64,000 bases of DNA from Anas platyrhynchos (Eukaryota > Chordata > Aves > Anseriformes > Anatidae), in NCBI RefSeq assembly GCF_047663525.1, contig NC_092587.1, positions 43,980,501-44,044,500 of the forward strand, in the 5' to 3' direction. Below are positions 11,799-23,700 of this stretch, piece after piece. The first letter of the stretch is position 1. Each line of letters begins with the position of its first letter. The notes beneath the pieces are model-generated. The model was not told where the DNA came from. It saw only the letters and a program-made list of their open reading frames with translations, and did no database searches. The position numbers were made by a program, and so were the translations under genes.

Positions 11799-14565
11799 AT
11801 GGTGACTATTCCTCTTTTCCTCTTCTTCATCTTCTTACCATGCTGTAAATCCCAGGAGGACCAGTATCAGAAATGGGACTACAGAGACGGCGGTAAGAAG
11901 TGGTGCTGGGTCAACCTGGGAGGCATTAGTTAACTCAGGGCTGAAGATTTGCCTATTTCCCCTTGGAGTGGGACACACGCTGCTCTCTCATGAGTTGTCT
12001 TTCTTGATTCCTGGGTAGCTGCTGAGATTTTGGAGAGAAAAATGATTTTAGAAATAATCAGCTGGGGCATTCAGTGACAGCAGAAAACTTGGGCAGCAGG
12101 AGGCAGAGAATTACATAGCGAGGGAGAGTTATCTGCTTTTTAATTTAGATCATCCTTATATTTGGTATTTGGCAATGAATATTTTCATTGCAACCCATCT
12201 GAGGTGAAGAGGAAGGGAATTAAACTAAGACTACTGGCTCATGTTTTCTTGTTCTGTCAAATTTATTTTCCTCGCTTTCATGGATGTCCTGCTAACCTAG
12301 CTGACAAGGTCAACATAGAAGGCGTTAACAGCATTACTCAAACACTTGAGAAATGGGGAAACAGCATCTTCTGGCAAATGAAACACACCCTGCTGAACAA
12401 CCCAAACGCTTTACTGCCGGAGATCTCCAGGTAATTCCCTTTATCTGGAGGTGTGATTCAGTCCTGCCCCGGGTGTCCTGCCTTAAGCGGGATTCATCTT
12501 CTTTAGCTTTCAGATTGGTCAACTGCAGGGAGATGAATCCCACTCTTGGTATCTGTTGTGCTAGCAGCTCTGAGCACCCTAGGAAATTGAATATACTGCT
12601 CACTATTTATTGGGAAAGATTGCCAATTGCCATGATTGTATTGTAAGAATTACCCTGAAGAAAACTTAGGCTGTCCTCAACACTTCACTTCTGTGAGGTG
12701 TGAGAACAGACTGGAAAAGATGAATTGTGTTACAAATCCACACATGGATTTGGCCGCAGGGTAGGGAGAAGAAGCTGAGCTGGCCTGTGATATTTTGATT
12801 TCAGTCTCTGTAACACCTAAGCAGTGGAAGCTATTCTCTAGTCCATCTCCTCACATTTCCCCCTTAGCAATACAGGAAATATTTCCTATTGAACACACTC
12901 AAATGTTACTTTAATCTGACATTTCCAAAACACAGAGTGGAAAAGACAGAGGAAGATAGAGAGAAGAAGGGAACACAGGAACTACAAGAAACTACTATCT
13001 GTTAAACCAGAGTTGTTCCTAAAGCAAATGGTTCTCTTCCACAGCTCAGATTTCTCTTTAGAAAAACAACAACAACAACAAGAAACAAAAAAACAACCAC
13101 ACATGCACAAACAAAACAAAACAAAACAAAACAAAACAAAAAAAAACACCACCCAAAACAATCTCTCCACAACTGCTGTGCATTGAGACAGTTGAAAAGG
13201 AAAGGCTGGAAGCATAAAATGACACTTATGAGAACGTCACACATTATCAAATTAGGGTTTAAGGAGGATATGGTACATAGATTATATGCTGGTCTTTGTC
13301 ATCAAGTAGATATCTCCCCACCTGCATGGGGGATGCTATTAGCACAGAACTGATCACAACTTTCATACCCCCAGTGCAGAAATTTACCAGTGCCTAAGAT
13401 TTTCAGGGCAGACATTAAGTCATATATTTGGAAAGATCTAACTTAGAGAGATCTAAGGACTTTTTAGATCTTTCTTTGACTCCTTAACTGTTGTGCAGGG
13501 AGAGGTAATGAGACTATTCAGTCACTTTTCCCACATAGTGCTGTGAAGTGAGTGCTTGCTGGTAAGGACACAGGCTGGTCCACTTTAAGTGCTGAGGATT
13601 GGCAGTAGCCTGGGGGAATCGGTGGCCCAGCCTCCATTTCTGTTCCTGGTTAACAGTAAGTCTGATTAATACTTATTAATATCACATGAGATTGGAATGA
13701 CGGTCAGAGCTTGTTAAGACCCAAAGGGAGACTGAGAGAAAGCCTTCCAAAGGAAGGGCCAGAGCTACTCCCAGGCATGCCAGTGCGTCAGTGCAGCCCT
13801 CACCTTGCTAAATCCTGTTGAAAAACCCAGCTGTCCTCTCCTCAGCTTGGGGAGAGGCACAGCCTGCAGAAACTGGTGAGGGGGCTCTGCAATCCCATCT
13901 GTACTGTGGCAGCCAGCAGCCTGCCATTCATCGGGAAGTCCCCACAGGATTTCCTGCACATTGCTGCTCTTGGCTGCTTAGCCCCACTGGTTCCAGCAAA
14001 GCAGGATGGTTTTCATCTCCTCCCTGAAAGCAGCAGGGCTGTGAAGTGCTTATGGGAGCTCATAAATCAGCTGTCAACCTGCACCGAGCCAGCTGTGCTC
14101 CGGCAGAAATGGAAAGAGCGTGTTGCACACACTGGTCCTGTAGTTCATGGTTTTCTGATGGGCTCAGAAAGGGGTGTCTTACATGAGTGTTTTGTAAGCA
14201 TCTTTTAGCCGACTGCTTCCAGCTCTTTCAGCTACCTGTCTCCTTCCCCGGGCAACACAAGGCCTGGTAGCCTGTTAATTTATTTAGCATGCTCAGGAAC
14301 AGCCCCCAAACTGAGTTATTCTTCTGTGTTACTCTTCTGTAGTCTCCGTCCCGTGTCTGCGGCTGTAGACAATCTCGTGAGGGAAGTCCAGTCGATAAGG
14401 AAAAGGCTGGAAGAACTCAATGAACGTCTCAATGTCATCAACAAAGCTGTCCTCCCCATCCGACTTAATGCTCTGCAGAGCCAAAGGCGTGGAAATACTC
14501 AGCTGCGGAGACTCCCAATGCACAGGAGAAGGTTGTATGCTCGCAGGAGACTTCAGAGGAGTTAA
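11799..14565 (+). CDS. unrecognised small secreted coiled-coil protein, three exons, 148 aa
   Basis: Not a family I recognise. Coding exons are 11799-11892, 12301-12430 and 14343-14565 (stop 14563-14565). Phases agree: exon 1 ends in phase 1 at a GGTAAGA donor, exon 2 starts after CCTAG and ends in phase 2 at CAG|GTAATT, and exon 3 starts after CTGTAG. The start ATG has A at -3 and G at +4. Residues 1 to about 18 form a signal peptide (MVTIPLFLFFIFLPCCKS). Residues 33-74 are rich in helix-forming residues with two Trp. Residues 83-107 form a perfect heptad series (V83, L86, V90, I93, L97, L100, L104, I107). Residues 123-148 hold 11 Arg. The only cysteines are C15 and C16 inside the signal peptide, and I see no N-glycosylation site. 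AATAAA lies 92 bp after the stop. A splice acceptor at 11760-11762 suggests a possible upstream non-coding exon. Seen: frame, phases and signals. Inferred: secretion and coiled-coil assembly. Function unknown. Confidence 0.78.
13109..13146. repeat. (AAAAC)n microsatellite in intron 2 of the secreted-protein gene
   Basis: About six AAAAC units followed by a short A run. Seen directly; no function suggested. Confidence 0.85.
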
Positions 14566-14656
14566 TTTTCTACCAGAGAAAAAAAAAGGAAATCTCTGTA
14601 TTTTATTTTTTTTTTTCACCTGCTTAAGCCTTTCCTGATACAACGCTGCTAGACAG

Positions 14657-14662
14657 AATAAA
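14657..14662 (+). terminator. AATAAA polyadenylation signal of the secreted coiled-coil gene
   Basis: Canonical AATAAA 92 bp after the stop codon at 14565, on the coding strand. This spacing is usual for a short 3' UTR and supports the exon model. Confidence 0.7.
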
Positions 14663-14669
14663 GCAAAGC

Positions 14670-16590
14670 ACATACAAGAAGGCTTTACTGAGGAAACCAG
14701 AACTTACGCATTTTGTCGCTCCCTTTCAAACCTATGTTGGTAGGTCAAATCTGACCCTGTTCTTCAATGAAGGCAGTTTTGTGTCCCATGCAAAATGAGT
14801 TGAGGAGCTCAGTCTACTTCAGTGTGAATACCTTTAGGCTATGCAGTCATTCTTTCTGCTTACCAGAGTAAGCTGTTTCTGTAAAGATCAGTTGAATTTC
14901 TCTGTCCTATTTTCACAGCACTCTGTCAGAAACAGCTGGGGAATTCAATCTTCAAAAGTGCTGAATGCCATATGAATGCAGGAAGATAGATCAGTGCTTT
15001 GTACTTCCAGCTGGGTGGGGAGGGGGAGAGGAAGCTGTGTTTTAAAATATGGCCTTAACCTATTATTCACCAGTGCAAAGAATGCCCAGTTCATGTGTTC
15101 AGAGAGTGGGTAGGGTTGGATAAACTTGGTCTGTGCATAGTGTTTCAAGAGTGAAGATGTATCAGACTCTAGGGACCAAATTTCAGCATCTTCATTTTAC
15201 AGAGAGCTTTCTTTTAGGTACCTGGTAGTGGGCACTGAAACCCTTGTTATTCAACAGAGATGTCCAGAACTTCCAACACTGTGAAAGACATCACAGTGAC
15301 TTCAACCAAGACCCTTGGAAAACAGGATGTTTTTCCAAAACTATTTAGATACCTAATAGCATAAATAGATATCTAGAAGAATTTTCCAAAATAGCTTAGG
15401 AGACGGTTTAGTTTCCAAAATCACAGGTAATTCAATTGGTGTCCGACTGGTAATTTGGTGTCTAATTCATGGATTATCTTCTCCACATGCAGACACAGAC
15501 CTCCAGTCATTATGCACTGAATGGAGGATAGAGTGTGCTTGTTCTTCAGGTCTCTAAAGAGATTCCTACCCAGCACTGTACTCAACTGCATACCTGAAAT
15601 CTTTTGAAACATAGATAAAAGAGTCAGAGAAAATAAACTATTTTTAAAGGTCTGAATGAAGCAATTTATGAGAATAAAATAAAGAATGAATTATGCCTAA
15701 ATGGTTGTGGCTAAGGCTGGCATAAGAGCTCTTTTGCAGTCTTCAGTCATAGTGAGGATTTAAGGATTCTCAAGGCTTGAGTATATGGAAAGAAGTTCAG
15801 TGACATTTAACTTTAAGAGGGAAGGGGAGAACCTAAGTTCATATTAAATCTTTCAAAATGAACCACAAGAATTAACTCAGTGAGCATTGTGGCTGGGATC
15901 TAGGAGTTGAGTGGGGGAGTATGAGGAATATATGAAACAATCTGGTAAATATTTCCTGGGTGTAAATTCTGAATTCGGGTTTTCAGAAAATAACAAAACC
16001 CTAATTTGGTAAGTATTTCCTTGTTTTTTGCTTAGGAATCTGAAACACTGTTTAACTAGAAAAGGGAAAAAATAAGTAAAAAGGCTGTGTTTTTAGAAAA
16101 AGAAATACAGTCATACCTTTGGCAAAGCTTTCATCATAATTTCTAAGGAGATGTAGACTACGTGTATTTTGATTCTAGAATATATTTTCCTAAATGACCG
16201 TGAATAACAGGAGAGAAAGGCCCCATCAACCTCCTCCTTGCTGCCCTGCATTCACAGCTACAAGGCAGTGCTGGAGCACCAGCTGTATGCCTGCACCACT
16301 GCTGCTCCATGACCTCGCCTGGGGCTGTAGGGACTAGTGGGCATCTTGGCCTTTCTGGAGGAAAAAATACAACATAGATGTCAGCTTTCATTACCTGCTC
16401 ACATTTCAGACATGAGCATATCACCAGGCAACCTGAAGTTGTATAAAGTTGTATAAAATCCACCAAGGACTACTTGAAATGGGACAATAAGATGTCTGGC
16501 CCAGGGAAGTCTCTCAGCCACAGATGGCTGGTGGTGGGAAGGCAGGCCTGGCCACCGCGGGCTTTGCCTTTTTACCCAAATGTCCACCAG
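14670..16590. other. intergenic sequence
   Basis: AT-rich sequence between the secreted-protein gene and HEBP1. I see no exon with matching splice sites and no clear repeat family. Confidence 0.5.
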
Positions 16591-16596
16591 CACCCT

Positions 16597-16685
16597 CTGT
16601 CACAGACAGAAGACTGGGCACGATGGGCTCCTCCGGTCTGACCCAGTCCATGTTTTCCTCCACTGATAGGCACAAGTAGGTATTT
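16597..16685 (+). mobile_element. possible old CR1/L3-type LINE 3' end
   Basis: The string 'actgggcacgatgggctcctccggtctgacccagtccat' resembles the phrase shared by 3' ends of old amniote CR1/L3 elements (ctgggctggatgg...ggtctgacccagt). The match is short and diverged, and the limits are approximate. Confidence 0.4.
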
Positions 16686-17169
16686 TTGGCAAAACTCAGC
16701 CCAACGGAGATAGTCACCACTTGTTTCAAAAGAGAACCAGTAACATGCAGCACACAATGTCTGTTACAACCACAGCTTCTTGCGTAACAGCAAACAAAAC
16801 AAATTACAATGGTTAATAGGTGACTAGAGCTGCATCCATGTCACCCTCTCAGTGCCGGTCTGAGCACAGCCATCGGGCTTGGCTGGTCACCGACCGCTTT
16901 GCCATCGCAGGAGGGTCCCTATCAAGGGGGAAGTGCCTTAACATCTCTCCTGTCACATTCTTTTTTTTGGGGTCCTTAGCAAAAGCCCTGGGGCTCCTCA
17001 CCAGCCCCCCTCCGCCCGGCTCCTGTCCTTCTGCACCCCACGGGCCACCGCGGTGGGCTTCACCCGCGTAGCTCGAGCCGGGTGTCGGAAAGCAAAAACT
17101 GACAACAAAAATTACAACAAACGCAGAGTTTTTGCAGCTCCGGGAGAGCTGAGCCCTCCCCCCCAGCCT

Positions 17170-17660
17170 GTCCACGTACTCCCCCACACTTCTGGCAGCC
17201 CCTGGGCCCCGTTTAACCCCTTTCCCCGAGCGTTTCCCCTCCTCTCCCCGCCCCGTCCCGCTCCGCCCCGCCGCGGCCCGCGGCCGCTCCCTGCCGGCCG
17301 TGCTGCGCTGCGCTGCGGGGCACTGCGAGGGGAGCGGGCGGTGTGGGCGACATGCTGGGCATGATCAAGAACTCCCTGCTGAGCACGGTGGAGACATGGC
17401 CCCACCGCGTGCTGAGGAGGGGGGAGAAGGTAGGGGGCGGCCCGGCTGGGTGGCGCGGGGGTCCCCCGGGAGGGGAGGCAGCGCGGAGGGAGGCTGCCCC
17501 CCGCCTCCTGCCCCTTCGCCTTCCTTTTCCTCCTCCCCGGCTCCTGACCCTGCGCCTTCCCTCAGGAGCAGCTCAGCTACGAGGAGAGGGAGTGCGAAGG
17601 CGGGCGGTTCGCCGCCGTGGAGGTGGAGGGCAAGCCCTTCGACGAGGCTTCGAAGGAAGG
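17170..17660. promoter_or_regulatory. HEBP1: CpG-island promoter of HEBP1
   Basis: Very GC-rich with dense CG dinucleotides, in contrast to the surrounding sequence. It covers the first exon and runs into exon 2. Several GC-box-like strings (ccccgccccg, ctccgccccgccgcgg) lie 80-110 bp upstream of the start codon, and no TATA box is seen. This fits a broadly expressed housekeeping-type promoter. A divergent leftward transcript is possible but not visible. Confidence 0.75.
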
Positions 17661-20600
17661 GGTGCTGAAGCTCCTCAAGTACGTCGGAGGAAGCAACGAC
17701 AAGGGTGAGAGGCCGGGCGGCGTGCTCAAGCAGGAATGTGCCGCCTTGCAGCCGGGATAGTGCAGGGACAGGCACACGTGGAGCTGTCACGGCTCTCGGG
17801 GTGCACGGTAGCTGATGAAATCCGGGGTAACTGGGGCGCTTCGGTTCTGTGATCACGCCCGGAAAGCCTGCCCTTGTAGGCAGGGAAATAACTTTCATGA
17901 CCTTGAATTTTTATTGCGTAGCCTGGTTATTTTTATTCATGAAAGGATAATGAACAATGAGCGTGCTTTTTAATGGTACTTCACAGTGTTTTATAATGGT
18001 GCTTCCAGGTGATTGCCTCTAGTTCTCAACTTACTGAAGTATGTGCATCAATAATCATCCGTAACAGGCTGAGAAGACCACGGAGTAGATCTGAGGCATC
18101 TCATACCCTTCTCAGACATGTGGTAGAGGGAGTTATATAGTCTACATGGGAATAGGAGGTGGATAGAGAAGAAAAGGGCATTTACAGCCCTACAGTTTCA
18201 GAAAGGTGATCACTGCTGCTGTAGAAGGGTACCTTCTGCAGCATGGCACTGAGACGGGTAGGGTATCAAAGTGTACAAATAAGTGAGAAAGATGTCATGA
18301 TTTCAGTCCATTGTGTGCCTATCAAGAACTCCTTGCTGATTACAGTGAAGGCATGTCCCCACCAGAAAGCTATAGGTTCATTACTGCTGAAAGGACAGGG
18401 AAGAAAAATGTTCTTGCATGCCATGTACCTCTGGGAAGTAATGAGCAGAAAAGAGGTGTGTTGTTCCCGGACTTGGGGGCAGTATGCACAGTCCTGTTGA
18501 AAGCCACACAAGCTCTGAGTTTTGGGGCACTGGAACTCGTAGGACCTGTGGAAGCATTTGGAAGGGTTTGGGAGAAAGCTTCTATCACCCAGTATTGGCT
18601 ACAGCCAATACTAAGTATAGATGATAATGATTTAAATACTTGTGTATTTAAATACTCGTATATAAATGTGCCACTGCACAAGAACTGTAGGTCCTGTTGT
18701 ATTAGAGGTGATTTGTCAGAAGAGAGTGTGGCATGAGCTATATAGTTGAGAGCCACAAAAACAAAACCAATCATGAAAAAAACATCCAGAAAATCACCTG
18801 GGGCCCTTACTTCCCAGGCTCCCTGTGTAGTCAGTATGAAGAGAGGTTTGGCTCAAGCAAAAGCCTGAAGGCTGTTCTGCATGCCTCAGAGTATCCCACT
18901 CTTTCAACTGACTGTGCAAGGAGATCATGGTGAGGAGCCTTCCTAAAGCAAAATTAGCGTTTATGAATCCCCTGTTAACGCTTTGAGTTCCTGAGAACCT
19001 AGGCTTCTGTAGTAATTTGTGTGTGTCTCTTTCAGGGGTTGGAATGGGCATGACTGCTCCAGTCTCCATCACTGCCTTTCCTGCTGAAGATGGATCCTTA
19101 CAGCAAAAAGTGAAGGTCTATCTGAGAATCCCAAACCAGTTTCAAGCCAGTCCTCCTTGTCCTAGCGATGAAAGCATTAAAATTGAAGAGAGACAAGCCT
19201 TGACCATTTATTCCACGTAAGGAACACATCCTGGGATTCCCAGTCCCATGTGCTCAGGTCTCTGGGGTGCTCTGAAGGACAGTGGTGTTTTTTATTTGGT
19301 GACGTGAAGGACAGGGTGTGTGTGTGGTAGGAGATGGTGGGATCTTTCTAGACTGTGAAGGCAGGTGCTTTATGTCATTTCTTGTCATGATTCATGGTGC
19401 ACAGATTTGGAATATTGATTTTTTTTAACTGGTAAAACAAGCGCAGGGGTTAGCCCTGAAAGGCTTTTTGTTTCACCTGAGGAGGTGAAGAGCCAGGGAG
19501 GGTGAATATGAAGGGACTGAGTCATTCCTAATCTCTGAAAACCATTGTTTTCCCCATTTTCTGGGATCAAGATGGTTCTTAGTCATCAAGGATGTCCCTT
19601 GGTGTGGTTCACATCAAATTATAGGAGTCAGCTGAAGCCCAAATGTCAGAACCCATCATGGAGACAAGTGGCCATTGCATTGCTTCAAATCACCTTTGAA
19701 TGGCTTTGGCTATTGACTGACTTAAGCTGGACTCAAGCCAGCATCACAGCAGCGATAAACTCTTTACCCCATTTTTAACCCCTTGGATGTTCCCCTGCCT
19801 CTTTGCTTGAGCTATTTTGGCTGACTGAACTGTCCTGGGCTGCTGGTTCCTCCCATGCCTGTGACTGCTGCCTGGCCTTTGCAGTGGGTGTGGGCTGCTT
19901 CTGCAGCAACAGGCTGTTTTGTCTCAAACCTTGGCCCTAAAGCAGGGCTGCTAGGTGCAGGCTGATGTGGAAACAGTTTCTGTTTGTGGGAGATAAACAT
20001 AAAACAGACCAGTTCCAGCCCACCCCTTTAAAATAGCATTGTAGGCTGTAATTGCTAACGTTTCTGTTCCCCGCCTCCCTTTTTCTTTGGGCTAGCTAGA
20101 GTTTGGCTTCCCTTCATGATCTTGCTTCCAGCAGACGGTTGTTCACACCCCAGTGAACATGGCTGTTGACAGCATTGGTGGAAGGACTGCAGGCTGAGCA
20201 GACTTGGAGATAACCTTGCTCTCTGGGGAGCTGTTCCTCTGATATGGCATTCATTTGAAGGGCAGGGCCATTCTGATGACTGATATACATGGGTCCGTTT
20301 GGGGTCTGTCAGTGGCTGTCAGTACCCTGGCTGTGTGACCTTTGAGACTATTGATCTGTTGCAGACGCAGTGTGCTGGTTCTCAACGAACGGTGCCTGCG
20401 CAAGTGCATGCTGGCGGGACCTGGATCAAAACGAGAGGCTAAATATATTCTAGCTGTGCATTGTTCTCCTTCTCTTTTGTGCTGTGCTATTCCAGTGCTG
20501 CTCAGCACTTCTCCATGTTTGGCTTCTTTGCAGGCAGTTTGGTGGCTATGCCAAAGAGGTGGACTATGTGAACTATGCTGCCAAGCTGAAGTCTGCGCTG

Positions 20601-20705
20601 GGAAGTGAAGCTACGTACCGCAAGGATTTCTACTTCTGCAATGGTTATGACCCCCCAATGAAGCCTTATGGACGACGCAATGAGGTCTGGTTTGTGAAAG
20701 AGTGA
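17352..20705 (+). CDS. HEBP1: heme-binding protein 1 (SOUL/HEBP family), four exons, 189 aa
   Basis: Exons: 17352-17429, 17566-17704, 19036-19216 and 20534-20705 (stop TGA 20703-20705). Phases 0, 1 and 2 join cleanly at GT-AG sites. The product is 189 residues, the length I recall for human HEBP1, and collinear with it throughout (MLGMIKNSL...VETWP at the start, [39 protein letters not shown] near the end). Family knowledge: a cytosolic single-domain protein that binds heme and other tetrapyrroles in a shallow hydrophobic pocket. In mammals its N-terminal 21 residues, released as peptide F2L, act on formyl peptide receptors. Here that segment differs from human at several places, including Leu at residue 10 and His at residue 18. 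The start lies inside a CpG island. Intron 2 holds a decayed copy of exon 1. Chromosomal context next to GPRC5 and DDX47 genes matches mammals. Confidence 0.97.
18321..18363 (+). pseudogene. partial duplicate of HEBP1 exon 1 inside HEBP1 intron 2
   Basis: 43 bp match exon 1 (17364-17406) with 7 differences by my count, about 84% identity, on the same strand. Translated it reads [15 protein letters not shown] against [15 protein letters not shown] in the gene, without indels. An in-frame ATG lies just upstream at 18297-18299. No donor at the exon 1 position is present; the nearest GT (ATAG|GTTC) would give the wrong phase for exon 2. It is therefore probably a non-functional relic of a local duplication. 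Confidence 0.75.
18591..18612. repeat. perfect 10-bp inverted repeat in HEBP1 intron 2
   Basis: Left arm AGTATTGGCT, two-base loop AC, right arm AGCCAATACT. A perfect 11-bp direct repeat ATTTAAATACT follows at 18630-18640 and 18646-18656. Confidence 0.8.
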
Positions 20706-20773
20706 GCATCTGGATCCTGTTGGTACTGCCTTGCACTAATAGCCTCCCCATACCATGTCCCTCTTCTCTTCAA

Positions 20774-20779
20774 AATAAA
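20774..20779 (+). terminator. HEBP1: AATAAA polyadenylation signal of HEBP1
   Basis: Canonical signal 69 bp after the HEBP1 stop codon. A second AATAAA near 23050 could serve a longer 3' UTR, but nothing in the sequence decides this. Confidence 0.65.
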
Positions 20780-23700
20780 TTAACAATTTGACAGAGGCAG
20801 AAAAACAGAATCTCCTCCCTCCATACCTGTGCATTGCCCTTTTAAGGACTAACCATTTTAGAAGAACACTGCATACCCCCCCTGATGATCGTGCTCCTTC
20901 CTTCGAGACTAAGTCCTCAACCACATGGACTCTCATGATCTCTCAGCAGCTTGCTTTTATCTCCCTCGTGCTCCCAGAGCTCAATGCTGAGACAGCTGAA
21001 GTACTTAATTACCAAGACTGGTGCCTGACAGGAGTCACGTCCAAGTGCTGGCAGACTATTAGTCTTACCTGAGGCAGGCAGGGGAACATGATGAGAGTGC
21101 ATACAGGGACTTTTTTATCTTCTTGAGCTTGCTGCAGCTGTAAGATTCTGCTTTTATCTGTGCCATTTGAAAGGCGGTGTAAAGGGACATGAACATTGCT
21201 ACCAAAACAATGCAGTGAAAATAGGCATCCTTTACATTTTCCAGTGTGTGCAGGAAAGCAACATTTCTGTCATCTGACCAAGAAAAGTTATTTGAGGGAA
21301 AATACTGTTTTCAGCTCTCCCTTCTGTCTAAAGTGGGACATTTTGAGTTCTGGTTTGTCCTGATCTCAACCAGCAGCTAGACAATGTGACAGAGACCCCA
21401 AGACCATTTCATCACCTTCCTATTACTTGTGTGTAATGTTTCTTTAAAACTAGCCTACACAAGGACCAAATTTGAAATGCAGATGGTAATCTATTTGAAT
21501 TAGAAAAATGGAAACTGTGAAAAAAGTGGGTACCTATTATTTGCAATCTAAGGGTGCATCTGAAGAATGGTGAGCATCTAGTGGAACTCCTGTGGGTGCA
21601 GATCTTTATAAAACCTCTCCTTAAATGTTGTGAGTTTCAGAAAGGCTTCTCTGAGCAGCTGTCTTTAAAGAAAGAGGACAGTCAGGTTCTTGAAAGCTGG
21701 GATTTACACCAAATAATAAGTAGCCTTTCTGAAACTTCAAGTACAATAGTAAGGGTGGGTCTTGTTTTAGGAACACTGTCGGTGTTTAATTGACAGGCAT
21801 CAAACCAGCATTTTAGCTGTCAGCTCTTTGCCAGGCAGGAAGCAAAATGCCTATAATGGGGACACACTCACACACACTGTGATACAGTGGGTACTTGTAT
21901 AATTCCTTAACTCCACTGAAAGAGATGCACTCCTCTGATGCTAAAGTGCCTCAAAGTTCAGGTGCTTTCCAAAAGCCATTTTCCTCCTAGAGCTGAAAGA
22001 TTGTTCTGATGGAGTCCTGGGTTCTGACCAGTTGAGCTCTTTGACCTGTGCCTTCTTTTTGAGAACAAATCTTAGCAGTAACAGGAGAAAACCTGAAGTT
22101 CTGATTTTTTTTCTTTTCTCTTTTGCTGAGCCATATAGGAACTTTGCTGTGGACCTCACGACAGAGTTTCAGTTCCTTGTGTGCAAGAACTGTTAAGTCA
22201 GGATGGGTAAAAAGCAGATGAGCAGTTAATTTAAAAAATAAATATCAAATGGAAAGCTTTTCACCATTCTTAGTGATTGCAGCACAGTGTAAGAGAAATC
22301 AAAAGGAAATCAAGGATGTGGCAGGTTATGAAGGCTCCTTAAAGGAGCAAAGGCCCTTCTAAGGCCATCCCCAATGCAAAAGGGACCTGTTCATGTCACA
22401 TATTATTTTTACCTGCACAGGTAAGGAGTGGAGGGCTGTACTGCTGCTTAGTTTATGCATTCCTGAGTTGATTTTGGAAGTCAGATATAGACTGACTGGA
22501 TACAAATCTTTCTGGGTACTGACAATGAATGCACTGCAATGATCAAAATCCTGACTTTTTTTTTTAATTTCTCCTGTGAAATCTCAGATGTTAGGAAGAC
22601 CAGTAATAAACCTGGTATGAACAGAGCTACGCATCTCAACAGCACAGTATGGAAGGAAGCTGGTTTTTTTTCGTAACATGCATACACCTTCTGAACAGCG
22701 AGCAAGCATGTCTTACCCAGTATGAGAGTAGCCAGGTCTGTAGGCTCTGCCTCTGCAGTCCTGCCCCTGGCCTTTTACATGCAGTAAACAGGGTAAAGTT
22801 CAACAAACAGTGTTCCTGATATCAAAAGCTTATGCAGATTGAATTGCCTTTTCTATACAAGCAAAGATGCCTGTGTTCTGTCTGCATTTTTAGAGTTTTA
22901 CATAAATATAATAATACTGTGAATTACAATTTTTGTGCTGATTATTGACTTTGTGAGCTCAGTGGGAGTTGTTGATTTGGAAGACTCTAGGTTGCCAGTT
23001 TGGGCTACTAATCATGTCACAGTATCTGTATGTAGTCATAAAGCTTTTTCCAATAAATTTCTGTGTTGGGTATCTTGGTGTGGCCTTGCGTTATCTGACT
23101 GTATGAAGTGGGAGCTGATGGAATAATCTCTTTTTTTTTTTTTTTTCTTTCCATTGGTTTCAGCCACCGAAAGGCTTTCACTGATTTATTTGTGTTAATA
23201 TAGAAACTTTGAGAACTCACCTGAGGAAAACTGTGTCTTCGCTTCTATGTTCCCAGGGCTGGGGTTCATAGTGTTCAGGCAAATATTCATGACTCTGCTT
23301 TTCAATATGCACTTCTATTCAGAAATGTTAGACATACTGTCACATGAAAGTCCAGTCAGCTTTCAGTGATGGACAGTAGACGAAACTTAAGGCAGAATAC
23401 AGGATCAATGCAACTCTGTACTGATACTCCTTCTATAGATATTCCCCTGGTCTCTAGCACAGTGTGGCTCGGGGCATTTTGTTTCTGTGTGTAGTAGACC
23501 CAGATAGACTTTTTCCTGTGCTTTTGTGCAGTTACATTTTGGGCAAGCTTACTGTTGGTGGCATCCTTCCATCCTTTGGCAAGGAGCTCCTTGCATGTGG
23601 AAGGGCAGAAATCGTCTGGCTGAGGGTTTCCAGCAGGTTGGCTCTCTGCTCTGGGCAGCAGGGCCAGCCAGCCTTTGGATGTGTCTCCATCACTGGGTGG

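Noticed and set aside
1-17000. FAM234B, the mammalian neighbour expected left of HEBP1
   Set aside because: No exon recognisable as FAM234B was found on either strand; it presumably lies further left, outside the window.
17365-17898. 177-codon minus-strand frame across the HEBP1 start
   Set aside because: Shadow of HEBP1 exons 1-2 in a CpG island, where stop codons are rare; composition is Pro/Ala/Ser-rich.
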